In this document: piece after piece, positions 1 through 11,177 of the stretch
How the letters are laid out: the number at the start of each line of letters is the position of its first letter
Numbering within the stretch: the first letter of the stretch is position 1
NCBI GenBank assembly: GCA_013187285.1
Contig: JABMIG010000105.1
Coordinates: forward strand, 186,001-250,000
Origin: Cyclotella cryptica
Taxonomy: Eukaryota > Bacillariophyta > Thalassiosirophyceae > Thalassiosirales > Thalassiosiraceae
Direction of reading: 5' to 3'
Length of the DNA stretch: 64,000 nt
Notes under the pieces: model-generated
What the model saw: only the letters and a program-made list of their open reading frames with translations
Databases searched by the model: none
Told to the model about the DNA's origin: nothing
Program-made: the position numbers and the translations under genes

Positions 1-604
1 CTTATTTCAAAAATGTGTGATTTGGCATGCAAGACACGCAAAGCGTATGAGGCACACGGCACACGTGTCCATTTTCAACTAAGCATAGACAAGCCACTTT
101 ATTTTTAAACCTATGACTTCCTCTGTTTCTGCGAATTGAATTCTATCTAGCTCACTGCAAAAAATCTTGCACCGGCTGCTAGTAATGTTGTAATAGATAG
201 GTAGCTTTTAGGTAGAACAAGTAAGTAAAACATCAAGAGATACAATCCACAATTTTGCAGTCCTACCACAAAGGGTTAGTGAAACCTTCCCAATTCTTCA
301 TCCCACAACTCTTTTGTATAGGATTCATGACAATAGGAGCCACGCAACCATGAGTTCGGAGTATGATGATAAGATGTCCAAATTCTGGATGTGCATCAAG
401 GGACAGAACATTTGTACTGCTTGGGATGATAATTTTTACATCAGGCAAAGCCAAAAACATGACAGCAGGAACCAGTACTTTGCCAGCTTTCTAGTATATA
501 AGGCACCTAGTGAGGAATCTGTAAATTGCTCAAACATATATTTTCTTAGCTAATTCAAGTTTCAAAAGAGTGAGATATGTCTTCTTTTTGTTTCTACTTG
601 TTCC
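1..604. other. Intergenic, no gene seen
   Basis: Only short open frames without recognisable motifs occur here. The stretch ends at the target duplication of the transposon that starts at 605. I see no RNA gene, promoter or known repeat that I can support. Confidence 0.5.
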
Positions 605-879
605 CTATGTTGGCTTTTACTGGGACGTGTCGGCATGATGTCACCGAGACATGACAATAGGGCCAAAATTGGGTGACATCCCATATGTCGCCGACATTTT
701 GAGGTGGATTCACTCCCAGTCCTGTCTCAGCTCGGCGAGTCACCTTTCTGTGTCTGTCTGTCTGTCTGTCTGTTGCATCACACACTATGTGCTATGTAGG
801 TGACCAAATTCTGTCTTCTCTAATGAGCAACAGACCAACCTCCATAATCCGGAAATCAAAGCTTTTTCAATTAAAGGGG

Positions 880-1720
880 CGACATCCCTCCCGGCACAAC
901 AATGGATATCTCAGGCAGCAGAGGGAATTAGGCCGCGCCGCTGCCAAGGCCTGCTAGCCCACAGCGCTCTCTCTCGATGCATCCAACTCACAAGATGAGA
1001 CGCCCTTTGGTGTTTTTTCAACATTTGTCCGGTCAACAGTAAATAATTTTTTCAATTGAATTATTACGTTCCTCCGAGCTCAACACTGGATATCTCAGCC
1101 TGCAGAGGGAATTAGGCCGTGCCATCACCAACGCCCACTAGCCCACAACGTTCTCTTGCGACGAATCCAACTTGCAAGTGAGAAATCTTTTTGTGTTTTT
1201 GTTTCAACAGTTGGCACGTTCACAGTAACAACTTTTTTCAATTGAATTGTTACCTCCCTCCCGGCCCCACACAGAAGAACTTGGTCGGCAGTGGGAATTA
1301 GGAAGTGCTGCCGCCAACGCCCACTAGCCAACGCCCACTAGCCAACACCATTAACAAACCAGCAATCCAACTCCTCAGGCGAGATGCCCTTTGGTTTTTA
1401 TGTTACAACCATTTCCAGCACTGACCCATCAACTAATTTTTTCCAATTAAATTGGTGCATCCTCTCCCGTCCCCACATGGGATAAGTCCAGCCACATTGG
1501 TAATTAGGAAGCACCCCGCCCCTAGCCAACACCATTACAAGCCAGCAATCCAACTCCTAAGGTGAGATGCCCTTTGGTTTTTATGTTACAACCATTTCCA
1601 GCACTGACACATCAACTATTCTTTTTCCGATTAAATTGTTGCATTCCTCCCGGCCCCACATGGGATAAGTCCAGCCACATTGGTAATTAGGAAGTGCCCT
1701 GCCCCTAGCCAATACCATGG
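880..1720. repeat. ~185-bp tandem array, about five diverged copies
   Basis: The words GGGAATTAGG or GGTAATTAGGAAG recur near 922, 1107, 1294, 1500 and 1683. Each is followed by a CCAACGCCCACTAGCC-like tract, a GAGATGCCCTTTGG-like tract and a TTTTTTCAATTGAATT-like tract. Spacing is about 183-207 bp. The copies have diverged noticeably, and the first two are closest to each other. The array is wholly inside the transposon at 605-2479. Confidence 0.75.
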
Positions 1721-1734
1721 TACCTCATAGGAAC

Positions 1735-2075
1735 ACATGGAGATGATGTAGTGGAATCATTTGCAATAGAGGATGAATTGTGTAAGGATATTGCCAACAC
1801 ACCACCACAAGCTGAGGGAATCCAGATAATTAGGAGAGAGGAGGGGGAAGAAGAGCAGTGTATTTAAATGTAGTTAAATGGGTATGTTCATGTCTAGTGG
1901 AGTATTGTTAGCTACTAGCAACTAATTAATGTTGAGTAAGACTACTACTAACTGTTACTACTACTAGCTGTTACTAGGAAACAACATCATAGTACACATG
2001 GAGATGAGAGATGATGTAGTGGAATCATAATTAGGAGAGAAGAGGGGAAAGAAGAAGAGTAGACTTAAATGTAGT
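1735..2075. repeat. Two-copy local duplication
   Basis: A segment containing CACATGGAGATGATGTAGTG followed by GGAATCAT and AATTAGGAGAG occurs near 1733-1870 and again near 1996-2070. The second copy is shorter. The function is unknown. Confidence 0.6.
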
Positions 2076-2134
2076 TAAACGAGTGTGTTCATGTCTAATG
2101 GATTGTTGTAAGCAAATGATTAATGTTGGGTGAG

Positions 2135-2160
2135 ACTACTACTAACTATTACTACTACTA

Positions 2161-2255
<95 letters not shown>

Positions 2256-2300
2256 AACTACAACTACTAACTACTACTACTACTACTAACTACTACTAGG
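2135..2300. repeat. (ACT)n microsatellite
   Basis: About 165 bp of near-perfect ACT/CTA triplets, interrupted by a few ACA and AAC units. It lies inside the non-autonomous transposon. Confidence 0.95.
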
Positions 2301-2487
2301 GGACTACATGTGGCCACGTGGTGACATGTCATGTCGCCGGGGCGTCTCTGGAAAACCCTAATGTTGCGATATGTCTTGGTGACATCTCACGACATGTCTA
2401 CCGTGTCATATGACATGACAAATTACTTACTTTTGAGAGCCCTTGAAGACATGTTGTGTCCCAGTAAAAACCAACATAGCTTGCTCC

Positions 2488-4060
2488 TATGAATGATTTT
2501 GAATTTGAACTGTAAAGATACAACTAGACATATGGTTACCTTTTAATTGTTGATTCAGTAGCAATGTGACATTACACATGAATTCTAAGATCTTCATGAT
2601 CAACATATCACTTGATTTTGGATGTGTGCTGTATTTTGTTGAAAAATTAGTTTTCTAATTATGGAAGAACTATATGTCTTCGGATGTGGCAAAATTTTAG
2701 ACATGCAGTTGTGACTTTCACAATGTTTAGAAAAAATCTTTGCAGTAGCCATTTTGCAATTAATGGCATCGACTCACCTCCGTTAGTTGCTTGTTACATC
2801 TCCACCACATTCAAAGGAACGTTGATTCTGATAATTTCAGATTGAAACAGCCCAATCAGAGAAACTAGGGCTGTAACATATATTCCTATATAAGTTGCAG
2901 CAAATACTGCTCTGTACTTTTAGAGGTCATGACAGATTTGTTCACAATGTAGTAGTTCTTCTTTGATGACCGATTAAAATTAGTTTATGAAACTCATGTG
3001 CATGCCCTTTTGTCATTCAGCTGTGATCGTCCCCCAGTGCTCCCCTACAGACATTAGTACTTAAAGTGGAGTAAATTGATCAATTCTTCTGATTGCTGCT
3101 TAGTTGAGATCGAGTTGAATACTTTCCCACTAAGTGTTGATTGATTCATTACTTCTTGCCTAATCTTGCCCGCATTTGATCCTCAAATTGGTGAAAAAAA
3201 TATTCTTCCAAGCAGCTGCGACATTATCTATGTTATTAGCTTCTTCTCAAGCCTGATGTAACAAGCATTTCTCGTTCTAAGAGTGTTCTGACCAGTTGTG
3301 ATCATTTTAATTCATATCCAGTACCTCTACTTAATGATGCTTAGCCCATATTTGTTAATGATGAGTGGGGCTATGACACAGTGGGGTTAGTGTTAGGACA
3401 CATGAATTAAGGAGGAGCAATCTCACCAGTGTTTTAAATTTTATTTACCACTCTGTGATCATTTCTGTCTCATTGCCTACGCCTGCTTAAGAGGGCAAGC
3501 CAAACTGAGCGTGTCTTGTCTGTTTTGGCATGTGAACATTAAGTGTTGGTCACATGTTGCTCTTTCTTATCTCTCTAAGAAATTTCATTGCAGCACTCTG
3601 CGCTCCTATCCTTGTCTTTTTATTTTGTTTGACACACTCTCACTCCTGGCATCCCATTTGGATGCATCCAAGCTGAAGCGTGTATGTGTTTGCTTATGCA
3701 ACCAGGACAGTTGTTGATTGTCCCTTGGAGAGTGCCACTGCGAGAGAGAATATCCAGAAATATTATGTCACTGGATCAGCTGTCAATACCAATACTCCAT
3801 CTTAAGAAAGAACTATAACATTTTTAGTAAATTTGCTTTTGGCAATACTGATTTAGAAGTGTTGGCTGTGTTACTTTTGCAATCATTCTCCTTGCGTTGA
3901 AATGCTGGTGTTTAATAATTTGACGCTGCTTAAGCTTGACATAATAATTGTTCTTAGAATGTTTGTTGTTGACCTAAGACTACTCCACTGTCAACACCCA
4001 GATGACTATTGAGGATTCCACATCAGCAACAATCATCTCCTTCGGTTCATCCAAATGAAA
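2488..4060. other. Intergenic, no supported gene
   Basis: AT-rich sequence between the transposon and the 3' end of the GT32 gene. Two adjoining small plus-strand frames (3511-3717 and 3718-3900) show no motif, conserved start context or splice pattern, so I do not call them. The first ~150 bp next to 4065 should hold the 3' UTR of the minus-strand GT32 gene. Confidence 0.5.
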
Positions 4061-4064
4061 ACTC

Positions 4065-7024
4065 TCACACTTTCTCAACAGTTATACGAATCTCTTCGTT
4101 GGCTCTTTTACTATCAGTGTACAACTTCCTCATTCCATACACTCCTGCCTTTTCGTGTGTCTTACTATAGTGCTCTTTGCTGGGTGGACGATCATCATAG
4201 TCGGGCATGTCTGTGGCAGCAATTATTAAATGGCGGTCTGCCCAAGTAAAACGATGTGCACCCATATCATTCTTATTTTGTTCTAGAATGACAGTTCGTC
4301 CAGGGATCAAGAGACGAGGATCATCTGAGCTGACAGATACAATACTGTTGTCACTAAGATCTGGGTCATTCTTCTGTGTCTCTTTGCGCTCATTCTGCCA
4401 AATGTCCACGTCTCCAATCTCGAACTCATGCTGCATGTGGCGGCCAATGATATTGTTGATTCCTGCACCGAGAATACACGGTCCACATGTAAAGAGCGTA
4501 TCGACAGTGTGGGATACGGAGAGAATTGGGTTGGGACAGAGCATATCATCATAATCAACGGCAGTAAACCGATTGCGAATGTTATTCACTACAATCTCGA
4601 TGGTGCGAGCGAGGAACGGATGGCCGGGCGCAGATGCGATGAGGCCGTTCCACAAACAACTCCTGTGACCTACATCAGTTCCAGGCTATAGAGTCCAGCA
4701 ACAGTGATGTAGGTGAGATATAGTAGAGAAACACTTCGCTGCACATAAAGAGATAGCATACTTAAGTTACTAACCTCGTCAATTGGGGTCATAAAACCAA
4801 TATCACTGGCGATGGCATCATCCAAGTTAGTTTCAAGGAGTACATCCATGTCTGCATAGACACCACCACGAATCAACAACACACAATATCGAAAGAGATC
4901 AGCTTTGAAGGCACCTGATTAAATGAAAAACAGACATGGTAGCATAACATGAGACATGAATCAAAAGGACAAAAGAGGGGGACTCAATCCTACGCACCAG
5001 GAGTTATCGATTCATAAGCCTCTCGAACTTCAGGTGGAAAATGAGTGCTTAAAAACTCTCCAGCGGTGCCGTCATCATAGAAATAATATTCCCAGCCAGA
5101 CTTCTTCCATGATTCTATCAGACGCGACATGTTAGGATATTTGTCTTGTGTTACCGGCTCGAACCACGTCTGGATTGGTCAACAAAGGTAAGACATTCAG
5201 TGATAAGGCTCCAATGTTGTATTGACAATCAACCATTCGCCATAGCAAAACTCACCTGGTGAATTATCTTGGGAACCAACCTGTCAACCTCCTTCTTATA
5301 CCTCGGGGGATGCACAGCATACGTCCTGACGACTTTCTTGGGCGGGGGTCTCACTTTACACAATATGTCGCAGTAGCACGGACATTCTGACTTACACTTA
5401 GAACATGCATTGGTCGTCACGAGGGCGGTGGTGGATCCATCTTTGTCCGGGGAAGGTGCCTCATTTGCCACGTCCTTGAGGCAACGATGACATTCCTTGC
5501 GATAGGGGAGACAATCGTTTTCAAACAGAATATCAAAAAAGTTAGGCGTTTCGGCAGTTGCCATGCTGGGCGAGTAAGGCGAACCATCCATGGCCTCTGT
5601 GTCATTCTTCACCAAACGAACAGTAGAAATGTAAGGTAAATCTCCCTCCGGGACACCACCCAACTTGAGCTCAACATTGATCACATTGCCCTTTCCGGTC
5701 GGATCCAACGAATACGGCAACCCCAATTTCGAAGAGACATCCCATCCCCCTACTGGATGCCGCAACGCCATTACAGGTGCATCCTCCAAGAATGCCAGGC
5801 AGCAATATCCCCCCTCGGAGAGAGGACAGCGTGCTGCAGTGCGACGAGCATAAGCATCAGGCGTGGCTGCTCCCCATCCCAACAGTGTGAAGGATGACGA
5901 AGTAGTGAAGAAATTGGTCGCCATAGAATCTTCGCTGGAAGGATTGGCCATTTCCATGCAATGATTCCTCCACAGAGTCCAGGTAGCCGAAGTATTGTCA
6001 ACATCATTCTCGCCATTCTCACCCTGTCCATTCTTTTCTTCCACATTGGAATTGAGCGTCTGATCGACCCTCCCCACAATCATGCGGTGCAGTTCTCTCG
6101 GCAGGAGTAAGGGAGAATGCGAGAGCATTTCGTCGGAAGTTTCGAGTAGCAAACGTATCATGGCGCCAAGTTCGTAGGTGGCAGGAGAATAGGGGGATAT
6201 GGCAAGGAAAGAAGTATGGATGTAGTCCCCCCCTGTTTTATCGGCGCTATTGGTGCTGCCACCGGTGGAATCTTGCGTGATTATGGCAACATTTCCCTCG
6301 AGATTGGACAACAGATGATTCACGGGGCGCAACAAAGATCCCTCGTAATCAAGATAGACGTGTCCATCACCATTGTACAGCACGCAATACTTCCACAGCT
6401 CGATCGCCATTCGTTCCAATTCGAACGAATGCGGTGCTTCGTCCCGTCCAGATCCCAGCAGCGAATCATAGCGGCTCAAAACATCGTACCACACGCCGAA
6501 GCTCTGCTCGTCTTCCTTCTTCCCCTCGTCCATTCCGTTGAAACTACGCATGTTGGTGGGGTGACATCTGGATCCGCGTTTGACTAGGTATTCCCGTCGT
6601 TCGGAGGGGGTGTAGATGTCCAGGTGGAGGGACAATTCGTTGGCGTCTGTGTCGACGAAAGAGCGGCAGAGCCAGACGAGAGTTAGTTTTAAACACTGCG
6701 ATTATGCATGAATATTCGACACAAGCGACAATAGCAGTGCCGCTGCTCACCGTCTTCGCCGCCGAACACCATGGCCTGCGTGGCCCGTATGGAGCGCATC
6801 ATTTCCGCCTTATTCATTTTGTTGAGTTCGTGAGGCAAAGTTTGAAACACTCGCAATGCCCTTTTGGCGTTCGCTCCACGTCCGGAGGTAAGCAAAAACG
6901 AAGTCGTTAGAGCGGTGGCGAGTTTGGTTGTGGGCGATTTCATCTTTCTCTGAGATGCCGTTGTATACTTGCGGGCCTTGGCCTTTGATGACGACGACGA
7001 CTCCATCGATGGTCTAGTAATCAT
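4065..7024 (-). CDS. OCH1-like glycosyltransferase (GT32, DXD family) with a duplicated N-terminal GT-like region
   Basis: Likely a Golgi or ER sugar transferase using a nucleotide-sugar donor. Exons inferred: 7024-6751, 6646-5256, 5169-4998, 4914-4775 and 4685-4065, which keep one frame for 865 residues with GT-AG borders. Exon 2 ends VPKIIHQ and exon 3 opens TWFEP, the classic OCH1/GT32 start. Exon 4 carries ADLFRYCVLLIRGGVYADMD with the metal/nucleotide-binding DXD at residues 634-636. Exon 5 carries GLIASAPGHPFL, also typical. Residues ~92-555 are an unusually long N-terminal region. Within it WKYCVLYNGDGHVYLDYEG (~176-194) resembles the DXD block of a second, degenerate GT domain. It is followed by a Cys-rich linker just before the catalytic domain. 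The N terminus has a weak hydrophobic stretch (TALTTSFLL) that could be a signal anchor. The start is the first in-frame ATG; a second ATG six codons on is possible. Confidence 0.85.
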
Positions 7025-7641
7025 TACGATGGGATTCCGCAATTAAGATTTGCTCGTTGAATCGAATATGCTGTATCGTACTACTTGATTGCTTTGTCGT
7101 ATTAGCCTGGTGAGTAGTTCGGCCTGTTGGGGTGCGGTATGGTACCATGCAAATCAAGCTGACGAAGCCGTAAGTGCGGTCGCCGCCATGGTCAACTTGT
7201 CCTTTTTCTCTCGGCCTGACCTCGGATGAGGCGTGGGTGTTTATAACCCCAATGACAATTTGGATACGTAAAATCAGGAAATCCGTTGCTGCCGAAGAAA
7301 TTTTATCTCTTAGGAATTAGTATTTGACGTACAAAAGATACTTTTCGAATGGTTTGACTCCGTTCCAAGTCTACTGAACACGCAAAGGTCTTTTACATTC
7401 TCTCGGCTATCTACCTACCGTATAACCCTGATTATAACCCCGGTCCATTTTTTTACGGTGACGCCGCTCACCATAATTTTCAAAACAAAACAAAAATATG
7501 GGGAGGGGTCGAAATCGCCCAACCCAGTTGTCTGACATCAAGTTCAGGAGTGTTTCAAATGGGGGATAACATCACTGTACTTTGAATTCATGATTAAAGC
7601 CTCTTGGTGCTTGCTCAAAGAAAGGCTTCCGGGGAGTTTCC
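7025..7641. other. Intergenic, upstream of the GT32 gene
   Basis: This holds the presumed promoter and 5' UTR of the minus-strand GT32 gene. I recognise no specific element. No gene is supported here. Confidence 0.5.
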
Positions 7642-7689
7642 GGCCACTTGCGGGGAAGTTGCGGCCGCAAGTTGTGGCAAGCACAACAA

Positions 7690-7735
7690 CGCAAGTTCTC
7701 ACGCAAGTTCTCACGCAAGTTCTCACGCAAGATCG
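7690..7735. repeat. 12-bp direct repeats, four units
   Basis: The unit ACGCAAGTTCTC is repeated three times in a row, followed by a diverged ACGCAAGATCGC unit. The core CGCAAGTT is also part of the palindromic end motif of the surrounding element. These may be binding sites for the recombinase. Confidence 0.85.
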
Positions 7736-8109
7736 CCAGCGATCCTGCTGATACTACGTGGACATATTTCCACGTACGCATCTGTATCTTAGACATCATC
7801 ACTGCTTCCCCGATGAAATCTCACCTATTACATTATATCATAAAATAAAATCGATTACATTGAGTGCATCAAGTCATTCGCCCAATAAAATCGATTACAT
7901 TGAGTGCATCAGATCCAACGCCAGCTGATGCCCTCCAACAGCGAGAGGTGGAAGATAGATGATGTGTTGCTTCTGCTGACCGTGAAAGAACCATCACAAG
8001 TCGTACTAACAACTGAACACAACGTGATGAGAACTGAACCACGCGAACGCAACGATTGACATGAACGACACCAATACCACAGCCATCGCGACAATATAAT
8101 ATCAACAAT

Positions 8110-10729
8110 ATGCCCCCTACTACTACGACGACACATGATACTGCTGAGAACCCAGAGGATGATGGCGCTGGCTCCCAACGTGAATCTGAATCTCCTCCTC
8201 CATCTCCTAGCAAAAGTAAAGCACCTCCATCATTGCGTACAGGATACATGAAATCTAAAAAGACTGTGGAGGGCTATGATGTTGGTATTCTCTACATCAA
8301 CAAATGGATGGCCACGGAGGAATACCCTGCATTTGACGATTTGACTGAGCAAGATGTGGAGCAAGACCATCTTCAAAACTTCTTGGAGAACATTTACTTC
8401 TGGCTTGCTAATACTAACTTCAAAACAAAGTCTGGCTGGCTGGAAAAGGGGTCCAAAGTCAAATACTTTAGCTACATCAAGAATGTGTTCAAGCTCAAAT
8501 TTCCCAACTGTGATATTTGGGCCAAAGAGGATTACTGGAAGGCAATGTTGAAAGATTTCAAGGCATCTTGTGACCGCAGTCGCACACTAGATCCAGTGGT
8601 TGAGGATGACCGCAAATCAGCACCATTGTATCGAGACTTAAGTGGAGCTAGATGTACTTCCGTGAGGGCAAAGTACTTGAACAATAAAGTTGATGCTAGA
8701 GGAGTTGCCATGGGCATGCTTAAGGAAGGATCGGCTCATACTATACAGAAAGCATCCGAGTTTGCTATTTCCAGGCAAGCAACAGGTCGAGGCGGAGAGC
8801 ATGTCTTCCTACGTTGGACTGAAATGTATTGGGATGATTACTTTAATGCACCCGATTTTGATTGGGCAATGACTAAGCAGTCGGAGAAGAAATGCACTTT
8901 GTTATTCCCTGACAGGCATTTGTACTGCCTATGTCCCTTGTTTACTTTGGGGGTGTTCATGCTATTTGGAGGCCTACGCAGAGATTTAGAAAAGACAAAG
9001 GGTGCTGTTGTTAACTACGTGTACCCACTGCTGCATGGGATGAGAAAGGATGGTGTGGCTGACAGTCTATCCTCGGCAATCAAGAAGCAAGTGCAAAAGA
9101 GTGGGGCCAAGAATTCAAAAGCATGTACAGTTCTCGATCTACGCGCAAGGGTAGAATGACAGAGATGCGTTGTGACCGTAGCCTTTCTACACAAGAAGAG
9201 TATGCACGAAGTGAACACACTGCTCCAGGAAGCAATCCAAATGCTGAGGGATACATTGAAAGCACCCCGGCGTTGAGTGCTCCTGGTGGAATATCGTTGG
9301 CCGGCCACAATGATCCACACTCTATTGTGCATCCAATGAGTTTCCTGGTTCTGGGTGAACGTAACCAGCCCATGATTGACAGGTTTGTGTCAAATCTCAT
9401 TGTGAACCACGTAGATTGCTTGCAACCAGATGGAGATATTGGATGGTACAATGACTTGGTGAGGGATTTGGGGGGTGAGAATAAGATTGTGAAATATATC
9501 AGAAAAGTAGCAGTGTCATCCAATCTCTCTGATGATAAGGTCCCTGCAACTCATGGTGCACCAAGTTGGCTTCTAACCTTGAAGACCTGGTCGAAGCAAA
9601 TCAAGGATGACTTCGAATCAAGTAACTCATTGACGTGCTCACAGAATTCAACACAAGATGAGCAGTTCCTGAGTATGTCAAGATCTTTGAATAGTGTCCT
9701 CACAAGAGTAGGGAAGATTGAATCAACTCTGTCTGATATGTCTCAGACCAACATTGCTCAACAGGCTCTTACCGAAGCAAACGCAGCACTAGCAGCCAAC
9801 CTCAAAAATGTAACAGATCAGCTCAACAAGTCAATGAAGAAAAGTGCAATGCTGGCCAGACAGGTGGAGCAAATGGCTGCGACTATGGCGGGGTCTCCAT
9901 TCAGTGCACCAAGGTCAGGAACGAGGACTGCTGCAATTACTAATCTCACTGGTCTTGCTGGTACAAAACGAAATCTAGAAGAGATTTTGTTTGAAGCTGA
10001 GGCTGAGGATTCAAATGATGATGCGGTAGAGGCTGAGGGTGCATCTGATAATGTAGCAGTGGAGGCTGGTGAAGATACTGAGCAAAATGTTAGCATGGAA
10101 ACAGTGCAGCAAGACAGTGCCGCAGCAAGGTCAAATGCACTTGATTTATTGAAGGTCTGGCTGAGAGTACAGCTGATTTGTCTACTAATACTGTCATGTC
10201 AGAGATGGAGCGGTTCTGGGCAGCTAACATCTTTCAAATTAGGAAAGAAATGGCTGATAGAGACAATGCACCTGTTCCTAAGAGAGCTTTGTTTGATACA
10301 AAGAACAAATACTTCTTTGGGTACAACCCTGACTGTTACAATGACACCAAAGGCATGAAAAAGGGAAACTTGGATGCTATGACTATGGTGGCAATTGTAT
10401 TTACATCACAACAGTGGAATAGGTTGTTTGAGAAGGATTGCCAACTGGATGAAATGCAATCAATTGTTGGTTTGGTGGTGAAACAAATGCAAGCTAATTT
10501 GAAGGCTTGGGAAATCCGTTTTTGTGACAGGAGCGAGACCAGCCGCTTTGCAGAGCTGAAAAATCTTCGCAGCATTTCTGGTAAGTGGATTACAATTCTA
10601 AAGGGACTGAAGAAGACTATGAATTTCAAAGACGTTAAGGATATAGTATTTAAGGAGTGGTTGGCTGACAAGCTTGGGGAACCCCCTGGGTCAGTGGGTC
10701 AAAGCTCGTTACATAGTTTTTTTGGCTGA
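8110..10729 (+). pseudogene. Tyrosine recombinase (Crypton-type YR) with coiled-coil extension, two frame changes
   Basis: The first frame (8110-9159) starts with a low-complexity Thr/Ser/Pro tail. It then has a helical SAM-like DNA-binding region and box I of a tyrosine recombinase, RQATGRGGEHVFLRW, with the catalytic Arg. The reading then continues in another frame from about 9123 with SSRSTRKGRMTE (box II), SEHTAPGS, and AEGYIES, whose Tyr is the probable nucleophile. Downstream come a predicted coiled coil (SRSLNSVLTRVGKIESTL onward) and an acidic tract. Near 10155 the frame changes again and runs to 10729 with a region of unknown function (FFGYNPDCYNDTKG onward). No introns explain the two shifts, so this copy is probably inactive. 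The start at 8110 is the first ATG of the frame. Confidence 0.7.
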
Positions 10730-10980
10730 TACTTGATTAGTAGTGATTGTTTTGTACAGCTGGGTGGTGCTTGTTTACCTTGATTGGTAACAGTAAAGAT
10801 GTTGCCTTTAATTTCATCTGATTCTGTAGTTTGATATCAACGTCTATCATAGCTGGTATCATAGAGGGTACTAGGTAGTCGGTACCTTGTGGCACTCATG
10901 TACTCTGTCCTCGCGGACTTGGGTCGCTTCGCTCCCTCTAAACTTGCGGCCGCAAGCGGCGCAAGGCGCCGCAAGTGGCC

Positions 10981-11177
10981 GCATTCTGAATTGGCCCAAA
11001 TTCCGCTATGTCATGGTTTCGTTGGTCTTAAAAAAACGGTGACAAAACTATGCATTTATTTTTTCCCATACAACTTACTAGTAGTTTAAAACATAACTTG
11101 TATGCCTAAATTATTCTAAGCAATTAATTAATGATTTTGAACACTTATTGCAGATATTTCTCATTTTAACAAAAGAA
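10981..11177. other. Short AT-rich spacer
   Basis: It separates the YR element from the PiggyBac-like relic. It contains no gene. It may hold the 3' terminus of the PiggyBac-like element, but I could not find a TTAA-bounded inverted repeat. Confidence 0.4.

Larger units (their letters stand above)
605..2479. mobile_element. Non-autonomous TIR DNA transposon with 8-bp TSD (hAT-like)
   Basis: The two ends are inverted copies of each other for 22 bp (605-626 and 2458-2479) with one mismatch; both begin CTATGTTGG followed by TTTTACTGGGAC. The flanks are CTTGTTCC (597-604) and CTTGCTCC (2480-2487), an 8-bp target duplication with one difference. Just inside each end lie several copies of GTGACAT and GACATGT-type words, like the subterminal repeats of hAT elements. 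No transposase frame exists inside. The interior is a ~185-bp tandem array, a shorter duplication and an ACT microsatellite. An 8-bp duplication fits hAT, but the superfamily is inferred and a Mutator-type origin is possible. Confidence 0.7.
7642..10980 (+). mobile_element. Tyrosine-recombinase (Crypton-like) element with inverted palindromic ends
   Basis: A tyrosine-recombinase gene (8110-10729) is bracketed by inverted copies of GGCCACTTGCGG (7642-7653 and, reversed, 10969-10980). On the inner side of each lies a GC palindrome, TTGCGGCCGCAA at 7659-7670 and CTTGCGGCCGCAAG at 10943-10956. The palindromes contain a NotI site and stand out from the AT-rich background. Four 12-bp CGCAAGTTCTCA-type units follow the left palindrome. 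Cryptons usually lack terminal inverted repeats, so these ends are either an unusual family trait or boundary regulatory/recombination sites. The exact ends and any target duplication are uncertain. Confidence 0.6.
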
